A stretch of 64,000 nt of DNA from contig NW_004955466.1 of assembly GCF_000276665.1 (NCBI RefSeq), positions 11,487,238 through 11,551,237 on the forward strand, given 5' to 3'. Position 1 is the stretch's first letter. Every line of letters begins with the position of its first letter. Made by a program: the position numbers and the translations under genes. Shown piece after piece: positions 22,546-34,919 of this stretch. Source of the stretch: Chinchilla lanigera (Eukaryota > Chordata > Mammalia > Rodentia > Chinchillidae). The notes beneath the pieces were generated by a model. That model did no database searches, was not told the DNA's origin, and saw only the letters and a list, made by a program, of their open reading frames with translations.

Positions 22546-24419
22546 GGATAATATACTCTTCATAAATACCTAGAAAAAAAAAGATATTTTTATTCAGTTT
22601 TTTAAAAGAACCACTTGAGACAGGAAAGTGTTCCTCTGTAGTTTTACAAATGATATTAATATAAAAATGAACTCAAATAGGTCCAACTGAAGGCAATTAG
22701 TTGATATATCATAAAATTTATGATATGATAGAAAATAGAAGTTTCCATGAGCTATGAATTGACTGGTAAACTAGAGCTGACTATGTACCAATTTAATGGT
22801 TTTCTGGTCTTTTTAACAATTCATTTTTTTTCTTGCTACAAAGCATTATCATCCAAACTGAAAATCAATGTAGTTTTATAAAGAAAAAGATGTCCTGTAA
22901 ACAAACACTAACTGGACTCACAGGTGAAGCAAAGGCAATCAGTTATAAAAGGCAACCTTTTCTTGCCCAATTTTAAAAACATCTGTTATGTTTTATTTAC
23001 TCGGAGGAAAGATGATCGTGGACATGAGAAGTATAAAAAGATAAATTTTAAAAATAAACTCATGATACTAACACTGTCATCCAATTTCCCTGAAAATCTT
23101 ACCAAAGCCAACAAACATGTTCCCAGAGTGAGATGCCAGAAACCTTGTCCACTGGAGAAGCCCGGTCTTCCTCCACCTCTGCATCCTCATCTGCAGGGTG
23201 AGCATGGAAGGCTGGATGACCCCAGACAGCAAACCCCAACAATAACACACAAACACCCTCCAAAATGCCAAGATAGGGTACATCATCTCCCTGAAGATTT
23301 GTAAATAGCTGATTAAAATCATGACCTATTTTAAGAAAATTCAACCTGTAAGCCTTCAAACACCTGAAATGGATAACTGGGGAAATGATTACCCATATTA
23401 TAAAATGATTCTTGTCATTAATCTTTTAAATGCCAATATTCTACCGTATAGTTAAGATACACTTTACATTGGAAAAAAAGGGGAAAATTATATGTAAAGT
23501 CTATATTACAGCTATTTCATTGAATAAGCTCTCCATGTTAGTGGTGAACAATTTATCTTTGTTTTCATGGACAGTTTTGAAGAGAAGCCACAATAAAGCT
23601 TTTTTAAGAGAAGTGGATGTAAGCAACTTCTAGGTACATGAAACTCTTTTTTCCTAAAAACTATTGTTTGAAAATTATTAAAGATTATCTTACTTGGACA
23701 TACATGAAGATCACACAGTCAACTCTAATCTATAATTCTATATTCACTGCACCAACACAAATACAATCTGTATTTCTGAAATGCCTGACCTTGAAGCTTC
23801 ATTAAAGCTTAATTGCCTTACCCTGTTTTATTAGTTGGTATCACATTTTTCCATTAATAAAATAGCAACTAGGCCACATTCTAGAGTGAATTGGGGAGAT
23901 GATTTTTAACCTACACTAGAAAAACTTTTAATTAACCTCAAACGTGATCACAATTTCTCTCTTTGCTTAACTCTGACCACTATTGGCGAAGGCGTCTGCA
24001 TTGCAAACTGCGTGCTGATGAGAAAGACTCCCCTCTTTCATGGTGATTTCAGCAATAAATTAACTCATGCTTAAGTTCTTTCATTTTTCCAGAAGATTAT
24101 AGCTTTGTGAAATATTAAATATCATCCTAATAACAGTAATCACCCTGTTCCATAAGATGTAGGTTTGGTTCACAGCCTAGCATCTCTGAAATCCACCTTG
24201 GAACTCATGGTGTCTTGCCATCAATTAGCCATGTCACTGTCGTGACAGTGCAGAAGCTGTGTGAATATGTGAGCTTCATTGTAGTTCCTTGTCATTACGG
24301 GACAGCTTCAACCCCTGCATGTTTCAGTCTGTACTACTTAAGAACCGTGGGAGGAGAGAGGAAGATCTGGGCTGCTGTTCGAAGATTTTCCATTGTATAG
24401 ATAAGATTTTTTACTTGAC
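22546..24419. other. Unassigned sequence, no gene called
   Basis: No repeat family is clear. At 23293-23104 on the minus strand a stretch with a good splice donor (gtaagattttc at 23102) is open in two frames, but the peptides have no recognisable domain. A 7-bp inverted repeat cactgtc/gacagtg lies at 24235-24250. Confidence 0.3.
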
Positions 24420-24854
24420 TGAATTTTAGTCAGGCCCCGAGCCTTCTCCTCAGCTGGTCTGCATGCTTCCATGTAAGATCTAGTCTTAGCAAGAGTCCTC
24501 CTAAGTCAGCTCAGCCAGGGCCCATCCTCCGCGTGGGAGCGCTTTCGCTATCTGATCAGGTTCCTCATCCTCCAGCAACCTCAAGCGGTGTCTGATGGCT
24601 ATGGCCCGTCTTCAGCAAGAGTCCTCTTAGGTCAGCCGTAATCAGGACCTCCTTTACCCTGAAGTTTCCTCTTTGTCATTTCCACCCCTGAGCCTCCCTC
24701 TGTTCCTTGACTGTGACCCACCCCCCGCCCCACCCAGGCTGTATTCAGCACCCATCCCGGTTCTACACACAGGACACTCTGTTCCCTGTCAGTCATCCTC
24801 AATAAAATGTTTGGACTGTTATAGCTACTTTCTAGCTCTGGTTTTCCTTTGACA
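24420..24854 (+). repeat. Unassigned LTR-like repeat
   Basis: The block has a polyadenylation signal aataaa at 24801-24806 and two internal copies of a motif around agcaagagtcctc (24482-24523 and 24608-24649), common in retroviral-type LTRs. It is more GC-rich than its flanks. Exact ends are uncertain; a ttgac pentamer occurs on both sides (24415-24419, 24849-24853) but could be chance. Confidence 0.45.
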
Positions 24855-25711
24855 CTATGTACTGCAAAATTTTAAAAAATCATGAATACCATATTGTAGT
24901 AGAAGTGTTAACATCTTGGAAAATATTCTGGAGACAATAATGAATTCCTTGAAAAAATGATACAGTACCATCACCCTCAGCAAAACAGAGGTTGTTACAG
25001 CATGAAAAATAAGGACTTCAAAGCTGAATTGACAAGTGGCTTTGACAATTCAGGCCTTGAACTTTTCTCAAATTCGCAAGAGAGACTGATGCTCACATTT
25101 CATGCCCAAATTAGCCCCAAAGAGCTCTTTCGATAGACATAAAACAAAATTCAAAACAACATGAGAACAATGTGTATCATGATTTATTGGCATTCCTCAG
25201 AGTTACACAAACTCTGGTGTGTGTTAAAGTCTTAGATTCAGTGATTCATAGTGGGTTTCAGCTTGGAGGCCACATGCAGAGAATTAGGGACTGCTTAAAG
25301 GATGCACCAGGACTCACTGCCTGAGGACAGCCAGGCGGTGTGACAGCGGCAGTCAGCACATCCACAGGGAAAACCAAGCACACCTTGCCTCTTTCCTCCT
25401 AGTCCGGCCTGTTCCCCCGATAATAGTACTCTTCCTTTTCGTAATTCTTCCATTAAAAATATAATTATGGATGGCTCTTTTAAAAGCTGGGGGGTAACTG
25501 AGCTTTTAAAAAAGTGTGTGCTGTGTGTATTTTCTTTCCTAAAAAAGTAAAACCGACACTTTACCCAGCTCTTCAGCAAACCCCTGCACCATCTGACCTC
25601 TGGTTGCATCTCCAGTGGCTCTGACAGGAGTTAAATCAGATAAAATATCATAAGGGACAGACATGCGAGAAATCATTCATTGTCTGCATGAGATTCACAT
25701 TTAACCGAGTG

Positions 25712-26235
25712 TTCTTTTTTTTATTTTAAAGAGAGTAGTAAATGAGAATCAAACAAACAAAGAAATAGAACAGTAGCAGCATACCAGTATCACAAACATA
25801 AACAAATCAAAGCAAGAACATTCAAAGTGATACAGAGTCTCAAGACAAAATAATATGAATCAACAGTGTTACATTACATATTGCTAGGGGGCTGGGGATT
25901 TAGCTCAGTGGCACAGCGCCTGCCTAGCAAGTGTGAGGTCATGAGTTCAATTCCTGGTACCAAAAAAAAACCCCCAAAAAACCAAAAACATATCACTATC
26001 CTCAACTACGTTGCTCAGATTACCAGATGTAAGAATGAAAGATTGCTCAAACCATTTTAGGGAATAAGAAAATAATTCTTCGATAAAACAGTAGAGATAA
26101 TACAGTTTCACTAGACAAGATGGTAGTTCACCACTGTAATTCCCCTGCATATTGTTACCCTCAAATCAGTTGCTCAGACCACCAGACACAAGCATGCACA
26201 ATTGATCAGAACATAAAAAATTGTAATACACCATC
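25712..26235 (-). repeat. L1 LINE 3' UTR, copy 1
   Basis: It starts at a T-rich tract (poly(A) tail on the minus strand) and matches 57440-57560 (ttgctcagattaccagatgt against ttgttcagaataccagatat). The 25888-25989 ID is inserted inside it. No reading frame survives. Confidence 0.75.
25888..25989 (+). repeat. ID-type SINE nested in L1 3' UTR
   Basis: The body runs from ggggctggggatttagctca to ttcaattcctggtacc with an A-rich tail (aaaaaaaaacccccaaaaaa). Both internal promoter boxes are recognisable (tagctcagtgg, gagttcaattcc). Confidence 0.93.
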
Positions 26236-26582
26236 AGACATCAGCAATACAGTTATCGCAGCTCTGAAGCCCTCCTTACTCAGTCTATCAACTCTACCCC
26301 GGCTTGCTCTGCTCCAGCTGCCTGGCGTCCTCTCTGTACCTCACAGGCCCAAGCTTGTCCCTTCTGAGTCTTCATGCCTGCTGTCCTCCCTTCCTGTGCC
26401 TCCCTAGCTCCTCCCTATCCTTCGGGTCACATCCCAAGGGTCACTTCTCAGGCGCCTCTCTCATTCCTTGCCCTGAATCAGCTACTATGCAGAAGCTTTG
26501 CTGAAATTTTTTTTTCCCGTCTTTCACAGCATGAGTCACAATTTGCTATCACCCCCTCTATTGCTGTGCCTATGCAATCAGC

Positions 26583-27003
26583 ACTTGTATGAGTTTCCTT
26601 TTGCTGCTGTAACAAATCCCCAGAGCCCAGGGGCTTGAAATAATGCACAGCTGCTATCTCGCCTACTGGTGGGTAGCAGTGCAACATCGGTTGGTGGGGC
26701 TGCTTTCCTTCTGAGGCCCCAGGAAGAGCATTTTCTCGCTTTTTGCAGATTCTAGAAGCTGCCTGGCTGATGACCCCACATCGTTCCTACTTTGGTCGTT
26801 GCATCTCCTTGCCTGCCTTCTTCTCACAGGCACACAGGGATTAGGTTTGGCCTCCTAGATAATCCTGAGTCACCTCTCCACCTCAAGACCCTTCATTCGT
26901 TCACATCTGCAGATTCCTTTTCCCATGTAAGGCAACATGGTCATAGATTTGGGATTAGATCATGGGTATTTTTAGAGGTTTGCGTTCTGCTTGCCACTAC
27001 ACC
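26583..27003 (-). repeat. MLT1-like MaLR LTR
   Basis: The plus-strand text ttgctgctgtaacaaatccc, cagattctagaagctgcctg, ttcacatctgcagattcctt and ccatgtaaggcaacatggtc follows the reverse complement of an old mammalian LTR of the MLT1 type, in correct order. Confidence 0.75.
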
Positions 27004-27239
27004 TCCTGGGCTGTGAAGGTGGACTGTGATTACTTTTCCCCACTGTATTTCCAGTGGCTGCTATATAACCCACACTAGGTCATTGTTGCTGAAATGAGTG
27101 AATTTATCTGTTTTGTTGCCCTACTTAAAGGTAAATAGCAAAATCAGTGCACAATTTACCAAATTGAGCTAATGAACCTGAATGTCCAATCCAGAGATCT
27201 GATATTTCAGAAGTGTCTCTCCAGGCAGAAGGGTGAGAA

Positions 27240-28365
27240 AGAGGTGGCCTGGGCTGTGTCCTAGTGTTCCCATGCTTTCCTTCATCGGCTCCTCTCTCAG
27301 GAGCTGGAAGGATTCGACATTCTCCTCTTCCGTGAAACTCCCCTGTCAGCCCCAGGACATTGGGTTCTCCAGTGTCTTTCCTCCCGCCTCTCCACCAGTT
27401 CCTGAAAAGTTCGCTGCCTTAGTGCGACTCCTCCAGCTGCCAAAGCCCTGGTCTGGGGCCCTTTGTCATCTCTAACCTCATTCCCCTAAACTATCTCATC
27501 CAATACCGGGCTTTAACACGGTCTACCGCTGAGATTCCACATTGTCCCAGCTGTGACTTTTTCCATAGCTGCTCAAATCACGTATCCAATGTCCTACTTA
27601 CCCTTACCTGAATGTCTCACATGACCTGAAACTTACAGTGTCCCAAGGAGAACCATTTACTCCTCGCAACCCCAAGTGCATTTCTCCCTGCGGATATCCG
27701 CATCTCAGTAAATAGCAGCGCTGTGAGCCAGTTAACGCTCTCCTCCCAGCCTGCTGCATCTCAGTCGTGAACAAGTTCTGCTGATTTCCTCACAGCCGAG
27801 CTTCAAGAACATCCTCTTTGGACCACTGACTGTCCCTGCCACCTACACCCCGCCACCACACCATGTCACTGCTGACGGACCTCTCTGCCTCAGCCCTTCC
27901 CCCACCTAAACTGCATCCTCCAGCAGTGGCCAGTGTAGTCTTTTTCAGATGTCAGACAGATCACGCTGTTCCCTTGCTTAGACCCTTTCAGTGGCCTCGC
28001 CTGCACTTAAATCCAGCCTCTTTTCTTTGCCTCACAAAGCACTCTGTGGTCTGTCCCCTCTGGGCAACTGTCACAGGCTCTTTCTGTCACTCCCTGGCTC
28101 CCTGGGGTGTTCTCCAACTGGCCACACTGGTTGATACATCAAAGCCTTAGCATGTGCTACTCCCTGTTTGAGGACTCTTCCCCAGGGTCTTGCGTGGCTG
28201 AGAACTTGCAACCTGTCAGGTCTTAGAGCAAAAGTCACCTCTTCAACGGGGCCTTCCCTGACTCCCAATCTAACATAGCCACCCCACGAGGTGTTGCGTT
28301 CTGACACATTCTCAGGCTCCCCCAGTTTCCCCATCTGCATTTGAGCTGAGTATCTGCCTGCGGTA
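27240..28365 (+). repeat. Long L2 LINE segment
   Basis: The order of phrases (cctgaatgtctcacatgacc, ctgatttcctcacagccgag, ccagcagtggccagtgtagt, ttccctgactcccaatcta) follows the ORF2 end and 3' half of L2, an ancient mammalian CR1-clade LINE. It is diverged and broken by stops. Confidence 0.65.
28315..28364 (+). repeat. Inverted 50-bp duplicate, left copy
   Basis: The reverse complement matches 29618-29667 over 50 bp with three differences (94%). Homology stops sharply at both sides. It lies at the end of the L2. Confidence 0.85.
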
Positions 28366-28608
28366 ATTAAAATCCAACTATGATGTGTCCTCATTCCTTC
28401 CTAGGAGGGATCCACAAATCAATCCATCCTGAAGCTCATTTCTTCCCAGACGTACATCAGATGACTTTTGGTGGTCACAGCTGTGTAAGAGGAGTGCTAT
28501 GGGGTGCAGCAGATGAGGCAGGGGCACTACTAAACACCCCACAACACACAAGAAATAAACCCCACACACATAATTACCCTGCACGAACTGTCACTTGTAC
28601 AGTCTGAG

Positions 28609-28664
28609 AAATCCCAACACATACTACTGTGTACTTAAATCCCAACATATACTAATGTGTACTT
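28609..28664 (+). repeat. 28-bp tandem duplication
   Basis: The unit starting aaatcccaacacatactact occurs at 28609-28636 and at 28637-28664 with two differences, and the first bases of a third unit follow. Confidence 0.92.
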
Positions 28665-29524
28665 AAATCTCTCTGTTGCTCTGGCTCTAATTAGGGATGT
28701 GAGAAGAAGGAAAATGCCCTGTGATATGGAACCAGCTGGCTGATGGCTAGTTTGCAAATAATTCTAATCTAGAACTGTCTCTCTGAGCTCTGAGCCCCTT
28801 CCGTATGCAGCGCTGGTGTCAGGTCACATAAGATTCTGCTGGGATCTTCTCTAGACATTTCTGCTTCCATTGAGCACATTCCCTTTAGACTGCTAGCAGC
28901 CTCTTGAGGTGGCTGGAAGGCTTTACCTTTCATATATTAAAAAAAATCTCAAGTACATATTCCTTTGGAAGTTCAATATCATGAAAGTCACAAGGCCATT
29001 TACAAGGATTACTGTAAAGGTTTTTTATGGTTACTATTAAATAAATTATATGTTCAGGGTACTGGAGCATCAGAGAACAAATAAATGTAGAACCGCTGCC
29101 TTGAAGTGACTTCAATATCCTGCTAGGCCCAGTAAAATGAGACATGAAAGTCTACTTTAGTGTAACAAGAACAGTCAGGTCTCATTGGGGAAAAAATTCA
29201 CAAGGGAAACTATTTCAGAAGACAGTCTGGCAAGACCTGAGCTACAGCAACGGGAGTCACAGGGTGAAGCAATAACTCACTTTGCACATTAAGTTCATGT
29301 GAAAAGACTCACAGAGCAGGAGGGTAGGCCCAAGGGATGACCACCGCCAGAGATGCTGAGCAGAGTCCAACCTTGGAGAAGGTGCACATTTATCCTTCTA
29401 ATCTAGAATGGTTAAGGTCTTGAAAATGTGGTTCTGCACAATGCCAGCAAGGAGCCAGTGGGGTTTGCTGCCACTGTGGAGCGGAGAGGCCCTGCAGAGA
29501 CTGCAAGCTCCTCTCGGGTAGTGC

Positions 29525-29617
29525 GTGAATTTTCTGGGGCTCAATGAACTGAGTGGCTTAAACCACAGCTATGTATCTTTCAGTTCTGGATCCTGGAAGA
29601 CTGAGACCAAGGCAGAT
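29525..29617 (-). repeat. Old LTR fragment (MLT1-like)
   Basis: ctgagtggcttaaaccacag, then ttcagttctggatcctgga, matches the 3'-most part of MLT1-type LTRs on the minus strand. It is followed immediately by the right copy of the 50-bp inverted duplicate. Confidence 0.5.
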
Positions 29618-29667
29618 ACCGCAGACAGATACTCAGCTCAAATGCAGTTGGGGAAACTGAGGGAGCC
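29618..29667 (-). repeat. Inverted 50-bp duplicate, right copy
   Basis: Partner of 28315-28364; the two are in opposite orientation, 1253 bp apart. The sequence is not explained by the LTR consensus next to it. Confidence 0.85.
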
Positions 29668-29881
29668 AGAAGAGAGCTCAGAAACCCTGTACACCTGTCT
29701 ATGTGTTTCTTATCATTTTCCTTGCTGTCTTACAGACAGCCCATTAAAGTATTAACCTTGAGGAGTCCATAACCAAGGTTGCCAAATCCAATATAATTGG
29801 TTCATTAAGAAAGCTGTGAAGAATTAGTCCATGCACTTCCCTGGCTCCTGGTGACTGCTGGCAACTTTTAATGTTATAGAA

Positions 29882-29957
29882 TAGTGATGGCGAACCTTTT
29901 AGAGCTTTCATTGATAACAGCCCACTACTGCACACGTGTCTCACATTCGCCATACTG
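29882..29957 (+). mobile_element. 76-bp hAT-type miniature transposon
   Basis: The left end is tagtgatggcgaacc. The right end, reverse complemented, is cagtatggcgaatgtg; both share agt-atggcgaa. An 8-bp target duplication, ttatagaa (29874-29881) and ttacagaa (29958-29965), differs at one base. Eight-base duplications are the hallmark of hAT elements. No coding capacity; the element is a nonautonomous internal-deletion product. The left end recalls hAT families with tgatggcgaacct termini, from memory only. Confidence 0.85.
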
Positions 29958-29967
29958 TTACAGAAGC

Positions 29968-31370
29968 ATCATCCCAATCCACCTTCGCCCTTATGTGCTG
30001 CTCTGCCAGTGCCTGTGTCCAAATTTCCCCTTTTAAGAAGGACCCAAGTCTGACTGAACTAGTCCCTTGCTCCACTCCATCCAGTAGGCCTTGTCTTAAC
30101 TACATCTGCATCCAGCCCGTTCCCATGTGTGGTCAGACCTTGAAGTGCTGAGAGTTATGAGTGTTGGAGAGACACCGCTCAACCCATGACAGGGAGCAGG
30201 TAAAGAAGGAAGGGATTCCAGGCTTCTAGCATTCTAGTTTATTTAACAACACACTGATGCTAACCAAATGCCTCCAAGCCACAGGATATCCCAAGGTGTG
30301 TCACAACCCTGCTTTTCACCATTCTGTGGTGGCCCCTGCCAATAGACCAATGGCAGATGTGATTCCTTAGAACTTCTTCAAGCTGTTCTGGAGCCACTTG
30401 TCAAGGTAGTGGACATCTGGAATGTTGTGCTGACACATAACCACCTCCCTACTCCACTCCTCCTTAAAAATGTAAGCTAAATGATAAACAAATTATAGAT
30501 ACTCTCTAGAATTGCATGGCATCCAATGTAGTTGGGAGCTCTGCTAGGGCTAAGAGATATGGTAAGTTCTGTGGATGCAAACAAGACAAACATATTGTCC
30601 TCAAGCTTACCATGAGGTGGATTGCAGAAAAGCCAATCCCAGCATACGGGAACTGGCCCCAGGGTGTGGGGAGACCAAAGAAAGGCAGACCAATCCAGGA
30701 TTGCAGAGAGTGCTTTGTAGGACTTATTGACAGAAGTGTGGTCTTGGGTAGATGCTTGTGATTTGAGCCAAAAGGAGAGGGTTAGAAAGTGGTCAGGACA
30801 AAAATGACTTCAACCAAGCCAGAATGTGCCAGGCTTACCCCAAGCTGCTATGAAAGAGTCAGTAACATTTCTGGCAACAGTGTCTGGTTGTAAAGTTCCG
30901 TGTACCGCTCTAAAGGTTTTGTGTATTTATGCTAATCTGGGAAACTATGGGGCAACAGGTCAGGGTTCCTCAGGGTGACCATAGTGGTTATGATTCAAGA
31001 TGGCTGCAGTCATGTCAAGTTGAATCCATGCATATATCTAGAAGACACTCAGATGTTTTTATATCCAAGTGGTCTAAGTATTAAGGCTGTCCTTGGAGCT
31101 ATAGAGTCCAATCCACCATGTCCAGAAGTGTTGAGAAGCACAGTGATGTGGTGTGGACATGTAGAACTGCTGAGGTATGTGTGTGGCATCCCCCTAGGTG
31201 GTGCCATTCACAAATGTCCCTTATAAAGCTTGTGCCATACACAACCAGACACACAGGGTCGATGCTTGCCGTCTCCTCACCTTCTAGTCCTTGCAGTGCC
31301 AGCTCAGCCAAAGCTGCATTCCTACCAGTATCCACCCCTCTGGCTCCTGTGACCCCTTCTTAGATCCTGC
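29968..31370. other. Unassigned sequence, no gene seen
   Basis: Several short frames on both strands but no recognisable protein domain, SINE or LTR end. Confidence 0.4.
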
Positions 31371-32060
31371 GTTCACCACACTCTACACCAACAATTCCCA
31401 TTTCATGCTTGAGTACTGTGATGACTGATCATCAAAAGTGTCACTTCTCATTTCTCACCTGTTCACAAAGAAAGTGCCAGCATTTACACAGGTTTCTTTC
31501 CCCAGATTAGTATGCTTATGCCTTTATTGTCTCCCCTCCTATTTATCTGTATCCCAGTACATATGATCCCCTCATTTCATAGTCCTTGAGGAACTTCCTC
31601 GAGGAAAAGAGCACATGGTATTACTTCTACCAGAGTGCTCCTCCTGAAGCACAGGCTGGTCTGTCCCTCCCCACTCTAAGAGTCTCCAGGGTCTCCCCAC
31701 TTCTCGCCAGGACAAATGCTGCATGTCTAGCACAGATTCTCCAGACTTTGAGCCATCTCTTCCTGCATGCTGTGCCAACATCATCTCCTCCTCCTCCTCC
31801 TTGCCTCTTGCATTGTATCCAAATGGAACTACTGGGTTCATTATTTTAAAATTTTCCATTTCTGATATCCTTTACTCCAATGGCAGAGGCCAAATCCTAC
31901 CCAGTTATTTCAATGAGAATTTCTCTTCTCCTATTCTATGCTTTGTTAGCATTCTTAGCGTGAACGATCACTAATATTAATACTCTATTTGTGCACCATG
32001 TCTCTGTCATTAACTGGTGATTCCTGCCAGGGATATACTTGTCTGATTCCTCCAAACAGG
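31371..32060 (+). repeat. Possible L2 LINE fragments
   Basis: ttccccagattagtatgctt, actccaatggcag and gatatacttgtctgattcct are weakly L2-like. The (TCC)n run at 31786-31802 is simple sequence. Low certainty. Confidence 0.35.
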
Positions 32061-32924
32061 GGCGTTGCACATGGCAGATCCCTAATCAGGCTCCGTGTCA
32101 ATGAGACACAAAAGCTATCATTAAATGAGAAAATGAGCTGAAGTATCATCCGGATCTCTTTGACTCTAGCGGCCTTTGTTTGCTGTCCTTGATTTCCCCT
32201 CTGCTCAGAGTCCTTCAGTAGGAGCTAGCTTCGCAGTATGTGTTCTGCCCTCTATCTGCTTTTAGAGGTGGGGGCGGTGGGGAGAAGGGGCAAGAGACTC
32301 CCACTGTGGCTTCCTAGGCCACTTTCCTGGTCTTGGATCTCATCAGAGGCTGTCTGTGTTAGGATCATCGAGTACACATTTCCAGCACAGGTTCTTCATC
32401 TACAGCAGTGTAGGCTTTTAGCTGAAACTGAGGACCATCTCTTGCTATGGATAATTTTTCTCTTTTTATAACTTTCCATATTAACCCAACACATCACCAT
32501 TAATGATCTTTTTCTTTTGGATGTGACAGAATTCACTCTACTACCTCAGACTAAGGGGTGCTGGAAACACAGTCGTCATCACTTTCCCCGAAATACTGGA
32601 TCTATGATGACAATTGCTTCTCTCTTCTCTGCGTCAGATAGCATCAGTCATGACCTTCTGTGTGGCTGCAGAAGTCCACGTAACCAGGCGAAGCTGGATA
32701 GTTCTCCACACCGGCTACAGCCCCAGCTCAGACTCTGGTCCCAGCTGGGATTTATTTAGTACAATCTTACTGATGGGTGACTCGTGATTCCAGAGAAATC
32801 TGAGGTATGCGGCGTTCTAAAATAATTAGACCAAGAAGCCTAAGGCTAGGGGGTGCCTGAAGAGAAAGATCCCAGTTGTTTGTCACTAGTTCAGTACACA
32901 TAGCTTCATAAGTTGCCATGTCGC

Positions 32925-33075
32925 TTTGAGGAAGTTATTCAACCTCTCTGAGTCTCAGTTATTGGACTGATTCACAGAGTTATGTTGAGGGTCAAATGAG
33001 TGCTCACAAAGCACGTCGGCCTTGTGCCTGGCACAGCGTGGATGCCCAGTCTGTGGCTATTACGGTTAAGGTTGT
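32925..33075 (+). repeat. MIR SINE
   Basis: aagttattcaacctctctga, gtctcagttattgg, gggtcaaatgagtgctcaca and tgtgcctggcacagcgtgga give the MIR core in order. Confidence 0.8.
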
Positions 33076-33746
33076 AGAAATAGGCAGGTTCCTTTTCTCC
33101 TTGGTGTTCCCTTTTTCCTCTTCATAGTTGTCATCCAGCGTCATCTGGAAAAAGGGTTGGATGGCTTCACATCTGTTAAATACACCAAGAGTCAGATAAA
33201 ACCTCTTCCTGGAGGGGAAGATTTATGTTGTTTCTCCGAGAAGCAGTTGGCTACAGCTTAACATGAAATATTTGTTTTCCTAATACTTTATTCATAAAAC
33301 TAGTGACAAATATGTAAGCTTTCAAATGTTCCAATTCATTATTTTAAGTGGATCTTTATCAAACGGAAACATCTGTGTTGAAACAACTTTGGCTCAGAGC
33401 TTGTCATAGTAACAGTAGTATCTGTCAGGTCTACTATCAATTTCTTTCTGTGTTTTCATATATTGGAGATGCTCAGCAGTTAACTAGAGAGGGAAGAATT
33501 TCCTGTAGTACAATTAAAACAGCAAGCAGAAGATGGGCCTTATCTAGCAGATTCCAGTGGACTTTCTGCACTTTCTGTTCTTTGTTTTTAATATAAGGAC
33601 ATATCACTGATTCCTAACCTGACCACCAATTCCTATACCGAGTTCCAGTTTAAAACCAGGTATGATTCTGGCTGCCAAGGTACTTTAGAGAAATGCTAAA
33701 TATCTTGAAGCTTGACTTAGCAGATAGCACTCTGTGAATGTATATT

Positions 33747-33872
33747 TTTGTTTTGTGTGTTTTTGAGTCAGGCTTTCACTATGTAGCCCAGGATGACCTC
33801 AAAGTTGCAATGATCCTCTTGTCTCAGCCTTCTGAGTGCTGGGATTACAGGTGTGTGTCACCACACCCAGCT
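33747..33872 (-). repeat. B1 SINE, short form
   Basis: Reverse complement: gctgggtgtggtgacacaca, then ctgtaatcccagcactcag, and gaaagcctgactca. The 29-bp-type internal duplication seen at 54471 and 43530 is absent. Flanks tctgtgaatgtatatt (33731-33746) and tctgtgaatatatt (33873-33886) form a slightly altered target duplication. Confidence 0.9.
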
Positions 33873-34051
33873 TCTGTGAATATATTGATGCCACTTGTCC
33901 TAGGTATTACAACCCAAAGGGCAAAAAAGACAGACTAAAAGAAAAATCCTAGAACAGTGCCTGGCACATAACAAACTCTTTCAAATATATATGATATAGA
34001 TATCTTACATGATTATATCTATATAGACATATGATGAATGAGTATATATAT

Positions 34052-34330
34052 TGTCTTAGTTACTTTACTCTCATTGCTGGGACAAAATGCTTGACACCCA
34101 AAATTATGGAAGGAAAAGCTCATTTAGCTTATAGTTTATGGAGGTTTCAGTCCATAATCAGCTGGCTCCAAGGCAGGGTGGCATGGCACAGAGGCAGCAG
34201 TTCAAAGCAGCAGGAAACAACAAAAGCAACAAGAGCAAGAAGAGGGGGACAAGCCTCTTTTCCCTCCTTATATTGTATACCAGCCATGCCCACACCATCT
34301 CAGTGCCCTCCTCTTCCACAAGCTGAGAAT
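34052..34330 (-). repeat. MaLR-type LTR, copy A
   Basis: Starts tgtcttagttactttactc and continues with tttagcttatagtttatgga and ggctccaaggcagggtggca. It matches 35037-35320 (about 80% by eye). Homology fades after about 34330; the remainder includes a poly(C) run (34365-34375). Confidence 0.8.
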
Positions 34331-34477
34331 GTTCACAAAGTAACAACCCTGCCTCCCGCGCCCGCCCCCCCCCCCGAATCACTTAGTTGAATTTTTAAAC
34401 TTCTCAATTTGACACAGTGAACAACATCCTAGAGCAGGAAGGGCGTGTCCTTTTCACCCCAGGATGTAGAACTACTG

Positions 34478-34582
34478 NNNNNNNNNNNNNNNNNNNNNNN
34501 NNNNNNNNNNNNNNNNNNNNNNNNNNNNNNNNNNNNNNNNNNNNNNNNNNNNNNNNNNNNNNNNNNNNNNNNNNNNNNNNNN
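34478..34582. other. Assembly gap (105 N)
   Basis: Unresolved bases between two LTR-derived blocks. The true length and content are unknown. Confidence 1.
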
Positions 34583-34816
34583 TATATTTATAAAATGATG
34601 AATGACTATATTCATTTCTAGCTCTGTTCTCACATTTGAACTTTTCAGGATATAGATTTAAAATTTTCAGGTGGGAAGATGCTAGCGAGACTCAGAGAGA
34701 AGGAAGAGGGATGAAGAGAAGTTCAACACTTGCCCTTAGGGAACAAAGAAAGCAAGGAGGATTGGGGCCCCTGGTATTGTCCCCCAGGGCAGCCAGAGGG
34801 GGGTGAGGAGGAGTCT

Positions 34817-34919
34817 TTGTTTTTTGTTTTTTGTTTGCTGTTTTGGCACTGGGAATTGAACTCAGGACTTTGCCCTTGCCAGGCAGATGCTTGGGCCAAT
34901 GAGCTATATCCCCAACCCA
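34817..34919 (-). repeat. ID-type SINE
   Basis: A T-rich tract (ttttttgttttttgtttgct) precedes an ID body containing ggaattgaactcagg and cttgccaggcagatgc. A 14-bp target duplication, tgaggaggagtctt and tgaggaagagtctt (34804-34817, 34920-34933), has one difference. Confidence 0.93.

Noticed and set aside
23104..23293. Possible coding exon on the minus strand with a gtaaga donor
   Set aside because: Two frames are open over 190 bp, but neither gives a recognisable protein, the acceptor is poor, and no adjacent exon is seen.
34478..34582. Run of N as a biological feature
   Set aside because: It is an assembly gap.
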